Assembly (NCBI GenBank): GCA_947503335.1
Contig: CANNCY010000005.1
Span: forward strand, 62,001 to 126,000
DNA from: an uncultured Pseudomonadales bacterium
Lineage (GTDB): Bacteria > Pseudomonadota > Gammaproteobacteria > Pseudomonadales > CANNCY01
Direction of reading: 5' to 3'
DNA length: 64,000 nucleotides
The position numbers and the translations under genes are program-made. Shown here piece after piece: positions 1-8,293 of the stretch (its first letter is position 1; each line of letters opens with the position of its first letter). The notes under the pieces were generated by a model that saw only the letters and a program-made list of their open reading frames with translations, had not been told where the DNA came from and made no database searches.

Positions 1-973
1 TCGCCACAACCACTGCCGTTAAACCAGTGCGACCGCCTGCGACAATACCGGCGCCACTTTCGATAAAGGTTGTTGTTGTCGAGGTACCCATCAACGAGCC
101 CGCAACCGACGCAGTAGAATCAGCCATAAGCGCCTTGCCCGCGCGCGGTAGCTTTTCTTCTTCGTCTAGTAAATCACCCTTCTTCGCTACCGCGATAAGG
201 GTGCCAGAGGTGTCAAAGAGATCGACAAATAAGAAAGCAAAGATGACAAGCGCCAAATCCCATGTAAGCGCGCCCATAATATCGAGTTGCATGAATGTCG
301 GGGCCATAGATGGCGGAGCCGAGAACACCCCTTTGTATTCAACATGACCTGTTAACACCGCAATTAGTGTAACCACGATCATACCAATCATCACCGAACC
401 AAGCAGGTTTCTAAAATGCATTGCCGTAATCAATACAAGGCCTAAGAAAAACATCAACACTTCGGGGCTTTGCACGTTACCCAAAGACACTAATGTAGCC
501 TCATTACCTACTACCACACCCGCATTTTTCAATCCGATCATTATTAAAAATAAGCCGATGCCGGTGGTGATACCAATTTTAAGTGACGACGGAATCGAAT
601 TGATAATCCACTCACGAATCTTGAATGCGCTCATCGCGAAAAAGATCACACCCGACCAAAATACGCAACCAAGTGCGATTTGCCATGTGTGGCCCATTCC
701 CAACACAACGCCAAAGGTGAAGAATGCATTGAGCCCCATTCCTGGTGCCAGTGCTACCGGGTAGTTCGCAAACAGACCCATAATCAACGTACCCAATGCC
801 GCTGCAAGGCAGGTTGCTACAAAGACCGCACCCTGATCCATTCCGGCAATCGCTAACATACTTGGGTGCACGCCAACAATGTAGGCCATTGTCATAAAGG
901 TGGTTAGACCCGCGATAACTTCGGTTTTTGGCGTCGAGCCAATTGCTCTGATACCAAATAGTTTTTCTAGCAT
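1..973 (-). CDS. NCS2/AzgA-family purine (adenine/guanine/hypoxanthine) permease, 3' end outside window
   Basis: This is an inner-membrane proton-coupled purine importer of the AzgA/PbuG branch of NCS2. The start is ATG at 973, preceded by GGAG nine bases upstream, and 324 codons are visible before the window edge. Family members are about 430-450 residues, so roughly 100 C-terminal residues are missing. The protein begins MLEKLFGIRAIGSTPKTEV. It carries the AzgA signature ALAPGMGLNAFFTF near residue 75 and the later motif IESGAGIVAGGRTGLTAV near the visible end. Hydrophobic membrane segments occur throughout. The family assignment is firm, but which purine base is carried cannot be read from sequence. 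It is transcribed in the same direction as nothing else visible; the metalloprotease gene lies just upstream on the same strand. Confidence 0.9.
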   Translation of the reverse strand, partial: MLEKLFGIRAIGSTPKTEVIAGLTTFMTMAYIVGVHPSMLAIAGMDQGAVFVATCLAAALGTLIMGLFANYPVALAPGMGLNAFFTFGVVLGMGHTWQIALGCVFWSGVIFFAMSAFKIREWIINSIPSSLKIGITTGIGLFLIMIGLKNAGVVVGNEATLVSLGNVQSPEVLMFFLGLVLITAMHFRNLLGSVMIGMIVVTLIAVLTGHVEYKGVFSAPPSMAPTFMQLDIMGALTWDLALVIFAFLFVDLFDTSGTLIAVAKKGDLLDEEEKLPRAGKALMADSTASVAGSLMGTSTTTTFIESGAGIVAGGRTGLTAVVVA

Positions 974-1002
974 GTAATGCAACTCCAATTGTAAATTCTT
1001 AA

Positions 1003-1743
1003 TTATCTAAAAGGTATCCAGCCGCCCATTACATGCTGCTGAAACACCTTTTCTCTATCTTGCCAATCAGGCTCTATCGCGCAGAGCCATTGATAAAATT
1101 TGGGGCCATGATTCATCTCGCGAAGATGACAAAATTCATGCAACACCACGTGGTCAAAGTCGGCCTCGGTTAATGCCATTAACCAGAGGTTCAAGTTAAT
1201 GTTGTTGGCAGTTGAACAACTGCCCCAGCGTGAGCGCAACCGCTTTACTCGCACACTGGGTGTCTCTAGGTCATGCCAACCTATCTGTTGCCATAAATCG
1301 ATTACGCGCGAAGGCATCAGAGATTTAGCCTCGCGCCGATAAAATTCAGCTACTGCATTAATATAGTCGCTACCGTCAAGATTGCCTGAATATACCAATC
1401 GCTCGCCAGACCAGGTGATACAGGCGCTTTCACTGTGGGCTTGACGCCGATCTAGGGGAATAAGGCGATTCCATAACCTTACATGTGATAGCTCGCCCCA
1501 GTAGTCGGCCCATAGTTGCTGAGTACGCTCTATCTTTGAACGCCACTGTCGTTCTATCTGTTTTATGATGTACTGAAGGTCTGACTGCTTGGCTTTGCTA
1601 GGAATCTTAATCTGAATAGTTCCGTCAAAATGCAGCTCTGCCGACAGCTTGCGCCCTGAGGTCGAACCTAATTGAATCGGCGCACCCCAAATCCTTACCT
1701 GTTCGAGACCCTCGACTAAGGCTAAACTGGCGCTTTGATTCAA
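1003..1743 (-). CDS. YgjP-like (DUF45, M48-type) zinc metallopeptidase
   Basis: This is a probable cytoplasmic zinc-dependent peptidase of the YgjP/DUF45 family, 246 residues. The zinc motif HEFCH lies near residue 203, inside VVLHEFCHLREMNHGPKF; the downstream NHGPKF segment is also typical of the family. A conserved RLRSRWGSCS segment precedes it. The start is TTG at 1743, chosen because AGGAG sits six bases upstream and no ATG or GTG fits better. Only 16 bases separate this start from that of the divergent bioA gene, so the two genes' control signals must overlap or lie in each other's coding sequence. The substrate and physiological role of this family are poorly known. There is no signal peptide. 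Confidence 0.85.
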   Translation of the reverse strand: MNQSASLALVEGLEQVRIWGAPIQLGSTSGRKLSAELHFDGTIQIKIPSKAKQSDLQYIIKQIERQWRSKIERTQQLWADYWGELSHVRLWNRLIPLDRRQAHSESACITWSGERLVYSGNLDGSDYINAVAEFYRREAKSLMPSRVIDLWQQIGWHDLETPSVRVKRLRSRWGSCSTANNINLNLWLMALTEADFDHVVLHEFCHLREMNHGPKFYQWLCAIEPDWQDREKVFQQHVMGGWIPFR

Positions 1744-1759
1744 TTGAGACTCCTGATAA

Positions 1760-3076
1760 ATGAATCGCAGTATTATTGAGCGTGACCAAGACTATGTCTG
1801 GCACCCCTACTCTTCTTCTAAGCCGTCCACACCACCGCTGGCTGTGGCCAGTACTAATAAGCACGAGCTAATTCTATCGGATGGCACGGCACTTATCGAC
1901 GGCATGTCTTCTTGGTGGTGCACTATTCACGGCTATAATCACCCTGAACTGAATCGCGCTGCTAAAGAGCAGATAGACTCGATGTCTCACGTCATGTTTG
2001 GCGGCCTCACCCACGAACCTGCAGTAATGCTATGCGAACGCCTTGTTGCGATAACCCCTGATGGGCTAGATCGTGTCTTTATCGTCGATTCAGGCTCGGT
2101 GGCTGTAGAAGTCGCTATGAAGATGGCGATGCAGTACTGGCAAGCGCTAAACCAGCCGAACAAACGTAAAGTAATTTCACTGCGCCGCGGCTACCACGGT
2201 GACACCCTTGGGGCGATGTCTGTATGCGACCCTGTCACAGGAATGCACAGCTTGTTCGAAGGCTCTCTCACCAAACAGATTTTTGTCGACGAACCGCCTA
2301 TGGGGTTCAATGAGCAAAACATACGATTTTACGTCGACTACCTTGATCAACAGCTATCTCAGCATAAGCACGAAGCCGCCGCCTTTATATTAGAGCCAAT
2401 TGTACAGGGCGCAGGAGGCATGCGCTTTTATAGCCCAGCGATATTGAAGGCTATTAGAGAACTTTGCGACCGTCATGACATTCTTCTCATTGCAGACGAG
2501 ATTGCGACCGGCTTTGGCCGCACAGGCAAACTATTTGCCTGTGAATGGGCCGACATATCGCCAGATATTCTGTGTTTAGGTAAAGCACTAACCGGCGGTT
2601 ACATGTCATTAGCCGCAACGCTTTGCACTAAGCAGGTTGCGGATACAATTTCGTCGGGTGAAGCAGGCTGCTTTATGCATGGCCCAACGTTTATGGGTAA
2701 TCCACTGGCCTGCGCTGTCGCCAATATGAGTATCGAGTTACTCTCTAACTCAAAGCATTCTGAATCGAATTGGCAACAAAATGTGGCCTCTATTGAAAGA
2801 GCGCTAGTTGACCATCTAATGCCTTTATCTGAGGTTTCAGGTGTTCAAGACGTTAGAGTACTAGGCGCAATTGGTGTAGTAGAGTTAGATGCACCTGTTG
2901 ATATGGGCGTAATTCAAGCAATATGCACTAAACACGGGATTTGGTTGCGCCCCTTTGGCAAACTAGTATATACAATGCCGCACTTTAATTGTCAGGGTAA
3001 AGACCTGACACGCCTGTGCACAGCGATGGCCAATGCCATTGACGATTATTTAAAAGAAGACATCGAGGTTAACTAA
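1760..3076 (+). CDS. bioA: Adenosylmethionine-8-amino-7-oxononanoate aminotransferase (DAPA synthase)
   Basis: This is a PLP-dependent class III aminotransferase of biotin synthesis. It transfers the amino group of S-adenosylmethionine to 7-keto-8-aminopelargonate (KAPA) to give DAPA. The 438-residue length is normal for BioA. Diagnostic features are the N-terminal VWHPYSS, the substrate-binding GMSSWWCTIHGYNHP, the cofactor aspartate in IADEIATGFGRTG (about D246), and the PLP lysine in LGKALTGGY (about K275). ATG at 1760 was used; no strong ribosome-binding site precedes it. Other biotin genes are not adjacent. The stop overlaps the next start as TAATG, so the antiporter gene downstream is probably co-translated although it is functionally unrelated. 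Confidence 0.95.
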   Translation: MNRSIIERDQDYVWHPYSSSKPSTPPLAVASTNKHELILSDGTALIDGMSSWWCTIHGYNHPELNRAAKEQIDSMSHVMFGGLTHEPAVMLCERLVAITPDGLDRVFIVDSGSVAVEVAMKMAMQYWQALNQPNKRKVISLRRGYHGDTLGAMSVCDPVTGMHSLFEGSLTKQIFVDEPPMGFNEQNIRFYVDYLDQQLSQHKHEAAAFILEPIVQGAGGMRFYSPAILKAIRELCDRHDILLIADEIATGFGRTGKLFACEWADISPDILCLGKALTGGYMSLAATLCTKQVADTISSGEAGCFMHGPTFMGNPLACAVANMSIELLSNSKHSESNWQQNVASIERALVDHLMPLSEVSGVQDVRVLGAIGVVELDAPVDMGVIQAICTKHGIWLRPFGKLVYTMPHFNCQGKDLTRLCTAMANAIDDYLKEDIEVN

Positions 3077-4047
3077 TGCTTGCAGCTGCAGCCGCCATTA
3101 TCGCAGGATTTATCGCACTTACATGGAGCGCAGATCGCTTTGTTGCAGGTGCCTCGGCGCTCGCCAAAAACCTTGGGGTATCAACTCTCGTTATCGGTAT
3201 CCTAATTATCGGCCTAGGTACCTCAGCACCTGAAATGCTTGTTGCTGCCATGGCGGCAAGTGACGGCAACGCAGCCTTAGCTGTCGGTAATGCTATCGGC
3301 TCGAACATCACCAACATAGCCTTAGTATTAGGTGTAAGCGCACTATTGTTTCCTATCACAGTGCGCTCGCGCATTCTGAAGCGTGAGCTACCGGTGATTC
3401 TGGGTATTGCGCTAATCGCGGTAGCGTTACTTCACGACCATCATTTAAGCTTTACCGACGGTATTATTCTGATCACTCTACTAGTCGCTAGCGTATCTTG
3501 GAACGTATATGACGCCAAGCGCCAACCAGCTGACAAGCTAGATGAAGATTTCTCTGACGAAATTCCATCAGACATGAGTATGTCAGCGGCAGCCGGCTGG
3601 ACACTATTCGGCATGATATTGATGATCGCAGCATCCAAGCTATTAGTCTGGGGCGCGGTAGAAATCGCCACCGCACTTGGCGTAAGTGACTTAGTAATCG
3701 GCTTAACTATAGTCGCCCTAGGTACTAGTTTGCCCGAGCTAGCCGCGTCAGTAATTGCCGTTAAAAAGCGCGAATTCGATTTAGCGCTTGGTAACGTAAT
3801 CGGGTCAAATACGTTCAATCTACTAGGCGTAATGGCTATACCAGCGTTACTTGCCCCTGGGTTGGTTGAAGATGCCGTCGTTTATCGCGACTTACCCATC
3901 ATGGTCGGCTTAACGGCTGCCTTGCTGATTATGGGTATCGGTTTAGGCAAAGGAGACGGCCGTATCAATCGCGTAGAAGGCGCATTATTGTTGGCAGTAT
4001 ACGTTGGTTATACCGCTTACTTAGCAAGTAGCAGCACCCTACTTTAG
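3076..4047 (+). CDS. Calcium/sodium antiporter (YrbG-like, CaCA superfamily)
   Basis: This is an inner-membrane cation exchanger of the CaCA/YrbG family, 323 residues with about ten hydrophobic segments. The two inverted alpha-repeats are clear. The first has GLGTSAPEMLVA with GNAIGSNITNIALVLG; the second has ALGTSLPELAASV with GNVIGSNTFNLLGV. The acidic residues in the two GTS-PE motifs are the ion-binding positions in this family. An acidic cytoplasmic loop (DKLDEDFSDEIPSD) separates the halves. The start ATG overlaps the bioA stop by one base, which implies translational coupling. The gene converges on the strictosidine-synthase-like gene with a gap of only three bases. The actual exchanged ions (Ca2+/Na+ or Ca2+/H+) are inferred from family. 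Confidence 0.9.
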   Translation: MLAAAAAIIAGFIALTWSADRFVAGASALAKNLGVSTLVIGILIIGLGTSAPEMLVAAMAASDGNAALAVGNAIGSNITNIALVLGVSALLFPITVRSRILKRELPVILGIALIAVALLHDHHLSFTDGIILITLLVASVSWNVYDAKRQPADKLDEDFSDEIPSDMSMSAAAGWTLFGMILMIAASKLLVWGAVEIATALGVSDLVIGLTIVALGTSLPELAASVIAVKKREFDLALGNVIGSNTFNLLGVMAIPALLAPGLVEDAVVYRDLPIMVGLTAALLIMGIGLGKGDGRINRVEGALLLAVYVGYTAYLASSSTLL

Positions 4048-4050
4048 CGA

Positions 4051-5112
4051 TTAAAGTTGAACGTAGCCCGCCCGCGACCTGTTTAACGTACCAAGATATA
4101 GACGGTCACCGAACTGCTCGGCCGACGTAATCTGACAGAACTGTCGGCCGTCAGGCGCATGCAAAGACTCTAACACCTGCCCAGACTCGTCTATACGAAC
4201 TACTAGACCATATTTAGGTGGTTCGCCCAACGCCCAATCGGGCATCTTTGAGAAGATATTCTTTAGCCAAGCATTAGGATGAAGTTCATCTAAATCAGAG
4301 GTTCTTGGGCCAAACATGGCTATCCAATAAGAACCGTCGGGCGCCGTGGAGACACCGTCGGGCCAACCTGCTAAGTTGGTAGCAAAAATGTCTGACTGAC
4401 CTTTTTTAGGGCCGTCTATCCAGTAACGAGTAATCTGGTATCGAAAGGTTTCGTTTACTAGCACGTATTGCTGGTTCTTGGCCACTGCCACGCCGTTGGC
4501 GAAATAGAGCCCTTCAACTAGCAGATTCGTCTCGCCCGTACTGGGGCTGTACGAGAATAGACGGCCGTATGGGCTAGATTCTAAAATCTCGATTTCAAAT
4601 TTATCGTGGTAGTTATGCTTTGTACTAGCATCGCTAAAATAGATCATGCCGTCTTCAGCGATATCAACGTCGTCAGTAAACTTGAGCTTAACACCATCGT
4701 ACTGATCAACCAGCGTGCTCAACTCACCATCTGTCGAGTACATTAACAACCCCTTCACGGCATCGGCGATGATCAGATTGCCTGAAGCATCAATATCAAG
4801 CCCAAGTGGCCGCCCGCCCGTGTTGATTAATTTAACGATCGTGCCGTCTGCGGTGATCTTAGTGATATCGCCGGTACGTTCTGATACAAATACATCGCCG
4901 TTTTGGTCAACTTCGATATCTTCGGGGCCTTCTACAACGCCTTCGGCAAGTAACACGGTGTGATCTAGGCGATTATTTGGGGCTAGCGCACCCGACATTG
5001 ATGGGGCAACAGAAGGTGTCCATGCCTGTGCATTAATGGGCGCAGGACAAAACATAAGGTATGCGAGAATAAACGAGGTTACAGAGAAAAGAATGACACC
5101 CAGTGCTTTCAT
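4051..5112 (-). CDS. SMP-30/strictosidine-synthase-like six-bladed beta-propeller protein
   Basis: This 353-residue protein has an N-terminal hydrophobic stretch (about residues 4-24) that acts as a signal peptide or membrane anchor, so the rest is probably periplasmic. The remainder resembles the strictosidine synthase/APMAP branch of the SMP-30/gluconolactonase fold. Repeated blade motifs include DIDASGNLIIADA, DDVDIAEDGMIYFSDAS, GLYFANGVAVA and WPDGVSTAPDGSYW. In this family the propeller binds a metal and usually hydrolyses lactones or esters, but no specific substrate can be assigned here; plant-type strictosidine synthesis is not implied. ATG at 5112 begins MKALGVIL. A small membrane ORF lies 77 bases upstream on the same strand and may be co-transcribed. 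Confidence 0.8.
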   Translation of the reverse strand: MKALGVILFSVTSFILAYLMFCPAPINAQAWTPSVAPSMSGALAPNNRLDHTVLLAEGVVEGPEDIEVDQNGDVFVSERTGDITKITADGTIVKLINTGGRPLGLDIDASGNLIIADAVKGLLMYSTDGELSTLVDQYDGVKLKFTDDVDIAEDGMIYFSDASTKHNYHDKFEIEILESSPYGRLFSYSPSTGETNLLVEGLYFANGVAVAKNQQYVLVNETFRYQITRYWIDGPKKGQSDIFATNLAGWPDGVSTAPDGSYWIAMFGPRTSDLDELHPNAWLKNIFSKMPDWALGEPPKYGLVVRIDESGQVLESLHAPDGRQFCQITSAEQFGDRLYLGTLNRSRAGYVQL

Positions 5113-5189
5113 GGTAATTTCTCACAAAAGAAAGCAGATTACCCTAGAATGCCCTGAGATACAAAGGTAGTGGCGTATAAACCCTACTA

Positions 5190-5306
5190 CTAAAATACAA
5201 AGTACGCTGTGAAAAGCGTAATAGATGCTAACGCCACCGATAGGCAGGTCGATTCAACCCAATCAACACTATGCGACTTTAACCATGATGCAAATGCGTT
5301 CTTCAT
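5190..5306 (-). CDS. Small ORF, 38-residue putative membrane protein
   Basis: I do not recognise this one. It is an ATG-initiated ORF of 38 codons preceded by GGGGAG eight bases upstream. The N-terminal half is polar (MKNAFASWLKSHSVDWVES). The C-terminal half is a hydrophobic stretch with one cysteine (CLSVALASITLFTAYFVF) long enough for one membrane pass. It lies between the Crp-family gene's terminator (5444-5464) and the strictosidine-synthase-like gene, on the same strand as both. A promoter would therefore have to lie in 5307-5443. The three TAG triplets around the stop (5184-5192) give an unambiguous end. The good ribosome-binding site and single-span topology argue for a real gene; the short length argues for caution. 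Confidence 0.5.
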   Translation of the reverse strand: MKNAFASWLKSHSVDWVESTCLSVALASITLFTAYFVF

Positions 5307-5443
5307 GATCGCTACTCCCCAAAAACTTATGGGTCTACCTTAATGGCTATTGGATACTTACGCACGGCAAAAGCACCGTATTAGATGGGGATTTTCGACA
5401 TAAAAAGAGTGAGATAAAACACCCATTTATGGCTAACACAAAA

Positions 5444-5464
5444 AAGGCCGCGTAAAGCGGCCTT
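5444..5464 (-). terminator. Rho-independent terminator of the Crp-family gene
   Basis: An 8-bp perfect stem (AAGGCCGC / GCGGCCTT) with a 5-base loop lies 37 bases after the stop of the minus-strand Crp-family gene. On that strand it is followed by a run of T (TTTTTTGTG). Confidence 0.9.
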
Positions 5465-5500
5465 CTCAAAGTTACTAACTACTAACTATTAGCTAATAAG

Positions 5501-6154
5501 CTAGTACTTTTCTGGTAATAACTTATGAATCGTGATCTGGCGATTTTCGATTGATAGATAACCACCAATCGTTAGATCTTTAAGGATACGAGCTACCATT
5601 TCACGAGATGCGCCCACGCGATCTGCAATATCTTGCTGCGTCAAGCGCTCTGGGATTTGCATTTCTTGGTCGTTTACAGGTTCTGCAAGATCTAGCAGTA
5701 CGTTGCGAACACGGCCGTACACATCTTGCAACGCCAGACTACGAACACGCTCTGTAAGATGACGAACGCGGCGAGCAGTATTGTGTAATAACGTGATTGC
5801 CATGCCTGGGAACTTTTCTAAAAGCTCTACAAAGTCTTTCTTGTAGAGGATATAGAAAGTACTTGATTCCATAGCCATAACTGATGCTGAACGCTTTGAA
5901 TCGTCTAGCAACGCTAGCTCACCAAAGTATTCGCCACCCGTTTGGATGTTCACGATGTATTCTTTACCGTTGTCATCACTTAGGTAAACCTTAACGCGAC
6001 CAGATTCGATCACATACAGTGAGTCAGCGGGATCATTCTCGCTGATTAATACAGTATTTTTAGGGAACGTGCGCTTAACGCAATGCGACTCGATAGTCGC
6101 TAGTTCTTCTTCTGATAAGCCCTTAAAAAGTTCAACGGCCGACAATATAGACAT
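5501..6154 (-). CDS. Crp/Fnr-family transcriptional regulator with cyclic-nucleotide-binding domain
   Basis: This 217-residue regulator has an N-terminal cNMP-binding domain (about residues 1-115), a dimerisation helix and a C-terminal winged HTH. The phosphate-binding cassette is intact: FGELALLDDSKRSA holds the equivalents of CRP Gly71, Glu72, Arg82 and Ser83 (here G78, E79, R88, S89). The recognition helix GASREMVARIL keeps R174, E175 and R179, matching CRP R180, E181, R185, so a TGTGA-like half-site is predicted. The dimer-helix position matching CRP Thr127, which contacts the adenine base, is Leu133 by my alignment. There are no FNR-type N-terminal cysteines. Start ATG 6154 has GAAGAG upstream. 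It is divergent from a cyclase gene 241 bases away, and I infer that the two work together. Confidence 0.9.
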   Translation of the reverse strand: MSILSAVELFKGLSEEELATIESHCVKRTFPKNTVLISENDPADSLYVIESGRVKVYLSDDNGKEYIVNIQTGGEYFGELALLDDSKRSASVMAMESSTFYILYKKDFVELLEKFPGMAITLLHNTARRVRHLTERVRSLALQDVYGRVRNVLLDLAEPVNDQEMQIPERLTQQDIADRVGASREMVARILKDLTIGGYLSIENRQITIHKLLPEKY

Positions 6155-6354
6155 AGATATATCTCTTCAATCCAGTTCAAGATAGATAGAATTCGCTGAA
6201 TATCCTACCATAAACACCTAGATAGTTGCTTAGAGCATAGCGGATTTAGCACGAAAGAGTATAATTTTTCCCAAAATTTTCTACTTTTTTTGCGATTAAC
6301 CGCTGCAACCTTAGGTGAAACAGGGTTAAATGGTGCTTAAGCAAAGCTTTACTT

Positions 6355-6369
6355 GGGGTCACTGACTCC
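6355..6369. promoter_or_regulatory. Imperfect dyad upstream of the cyclase operon
   Basis: GGGGTCA-C-TGACTCC is a 7+1+7 inverted repeat with one mismatch, 26 bases before the GTG of the cyclase gene. It lies in the 241-bp divergent region shared with the Crp-family gene. It could be an operator for either side. It does not resemble the classic TGTGA-N6-TCACA site, and I found no such site in this region. The rest of the region is AT-rich, with no clear sigma-70 promoter that I would defend. Confidence 0.25.
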
Positions 6370-6395
6370 GTTTTAACGATAATAGAGAGCACAGA

Positions 6396-7931
6396 GTGTC
6401 GAACGACAAAGAAGCAGCCCAGCGCATTTTTCCTAGGGCAGACCAGAAAAAACTTGCAGTTAGCATGGCGTCGCTTTGCTATGCCGTCGAGCTTCTGCCT
6501 GATGCTGCCGATACCGACGACTCTCGAGAAATGTGCGAACAAATTGCCGCCTTAAAACCTGAGCTTAACAAACTATGGCTTCACCTAATGCGCCCTGGCG
6601 GTGTTGCCCAGGCCGAGATTCGCGATTGGCGTCACGATATACGTAACCTTTTAAACGGCTTATTGGGCTATAGCGAAATTATTCGCGAAGACCTACCTGA
6701 CAAGAATCACCCGCTTAATAATCAACTTGCGCTGCTGAACAATGTCGCACAAACCATTTTAGGCGAGTTAGAAAACGCTCGCGAAGTACAGTCGGTTCTT
6801 GATCGCGATATTGATACCGTAGTGAATGCCAATACCGCCAACAAGTATCGTCTTAAACTGCTGGTTGTTGATGATTCTGCCGACAACCGCACTTTGCTTT
6901 CACATTATCTGGTGCGCCTCGGTTATCAGGTCATGACTGCCAGCAATGGTAAAGAAGGTTTACAACTAGTCGCCAAAGGCGGCGTTGACGTTATTCTGCT
7001 CGACCTTGAAATGCCTGAAATGTCGGGCCTTGAAGTACTTCATCTAATTAAAGAGAATCCTAGTCATCGAGACATACCTGTCATTATGGTGTCTGGCGTT
7101 CAAGACATGCACGAAGTAACCAAGTGCATCGCCGCCGGCGCCGAGGACTATTTATTTAAGCCCTTCAACTCAGCATTACTCAGTGCGCGCTTAAATAACT
7201 GTATCGAGCGCATTCAGTGGCGCCAACGTGAACGCTCATATCTTGAAGAACTTGAACGAAACCACCGCTTTATTCGCCAAACCTTTGGTCGTTATCTGTC
7301 GACTGAAATTGTCGAAAGCCTAATAGACAACCCCGAAGGCCAAACTCTTGGTGGCTCTAAGCGCAAGGTAGCCATTATGATGGCTGATATTCGCGGCTTT
7401 ACTCAGCTTAGTGAACAGCTAGACGCAGAAAAGGTTGTGCAGATTCTGAATACCTATTTGGGCGTAATGAGCGAAATCATCATGAAACATGGCGGCACCG
7501 TTGATGAGTTTATCGGCGACGCGATTCTTGCACTATTCGGCGCACCCGTTGAATCACCAGACATCGCCGACGCGTCAGTTCACTGTGCTATCGAGATGCA
7601 GCAGGCTATGCCTCTAGTTAACGCTCGCAATCGTGAGCTAGGCCTTCCTGAAATTCATATGGGTATTGGCATCAACTATGGCGACGTTGTAGCCGGCAAC
7701 ATTGGCTCTGAAAAGCGTGCCAAGTACGGCGTGGTCGGCACACCTGTCAACATGGCCTCACGTATTCAAGCTATTTCTCAGCCAGGCGAGATCTTGGCTG
7801 CCGAGCAGGTTTTTGAAGCCTTTGAAGGCAGCTTACCTGATCGAGGAAAACGCCGTACCTTTATTCCTAAAGGCAGTGAGCACCCGCTATCACTTTACCC
7901 CGTAAACTTCACTATGGGCACACAAGAATGA
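6396..7931 (+). CDS. Response regulator with HisKA-like N-terminal segment, REC domain and class III nucleotide cyclase
   Basis: This is a 511-residue cytoplasmic protein. Residues 75-130 contain RHDIRNLLNGLLGYSEI, which resembles the phosphoacceptor helix of histidine kinases (H80). Residues 152-270 form a REC domain with acid pocket D159/D160, phospho-site D203 and K255. Residues 320-490 form a class III cyclase catalytic domain with metal-binding D331 (ADIRGFT) and D375 (FIGDA), and transition-state N452 and R456 (VNMASR). All catalytic residues are therefore present. The purine-selectivity positions are E371 and G445, unlike the Lys/Asp or Lys/Thr pairs of adenylyl cyclases. The start is GTG with GAGAG six bases upstream. 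The stop overlaps the next gene as ATGA. Phosphorylation by the kinase two genes downstream probably controls cyclase output. Confidence 0.9.
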   Translation: MSNDKEAAQRIFPRADQKKLAVSMASLCYAVELLPDAADTDDSREMCEQIAALKPELNKLWLHLMRPGGVAQAEIRDWRHDIRNLLNGLLGYSEIIREDLPDKNHPLNNQLALLNNVAQTILGELENAREVQSVLDRDIDTVVNANTANKYRLKLLVVDDSADNRTLLSHYLVRLGYQVMTASNGKEGLQLVAKGGVDVILLDLEMPEMSGLEVLHLIKENPSHRDIPVIMVSGVQDMHEVTKCIAAGAEDYLFKPFNSALLSARLNNCIERIQWRQRERSYLEELERNHRFIRQTFGRYLSTEIVESLIDNPEGQTLGGSKRKVAIMMADIRGFTQLSEQLDAEKVVQILNTYLGVMSEIIMKHGGTVDEFIGDAILALFGAPVESPDIADASVHCAIEMQQAMPLVNARNRELGLPEIHMGIGINYGDVVAGNIGSEKRAKYGVVGTPVNMASRIQAISQPGEILAAEQVFEAFEGSLPDRGKRRTFIPKGSEHPLSLYPVNFTMGTQE

Positions 7932-8293
7932 CAACAAAGATTCTATTAGTTGAAGACAACGACATGAACCGTGACATGTTGTCGCGCCGACTGACCCGTC
8001 GAGGATTTGAGCTAATTACTGCCGTAAATGGTGAAGAAGCCGTTGCCCTCGCCTCTTCTGAACTACCCAATGTTATTCTAATGGACATGGGCTTACCTAT
8101 TATGGATGGCTGGCAGGCGACGCAGGTGATCAAGTCTAGCGACGCCACACGTCATATCCCCGTCATCGCTTTAACTGCTCACGCTATGGATGAAGATAGA
8201 CAACGAGCGTCAGATGTTGGATGCGACGACTTTGACACGAAACCCATCGATCTAGAACGCCTTGTTAGCAAGATCGAGGCGATTGTTTCATGA
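7928..8293 (+). CDS. Single-domain CheY-like response regulator
   Basis: The protein is 121 residues and consists of a receiver domain only. Acidic pocket residues are E9/D10 (LLVEDND), the phosphoacceptor is D53 (ILMDMGLP), the conserved Thr is in VIALTAHA, and the Lys is in DTKPID. With no output domain it must act by protein contact or as a phosphate relay or sink. It is the middle gene of a three-gene operon, overlapping by ATGA on both sides, so all three proteins are expected in related amounts. It most likely receives phosphate from the histidine kinase encoded immediately downstream and may compete with, or relay to, the REC-cyclase protein. Confidence 0.93.
   Translation: MTTKILLVEDNDMNRDMLSRRLTRRGFELITAVNGEEAVALASSELPNVILMDMGLPIMDGWQATQVIKSSDATRHIPVIALTAHAMDEDRQRASDVGCDDFDTKPIDLERLVSKIEAIVS

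Noticed and set aside
27-764. Two plus-strand ORFs (27-347 and 558-764) opposite the first gene
   Set aside because: They lie antisense inside the purine permease, whose translation shows strong family motifs; they have no recognisable content.
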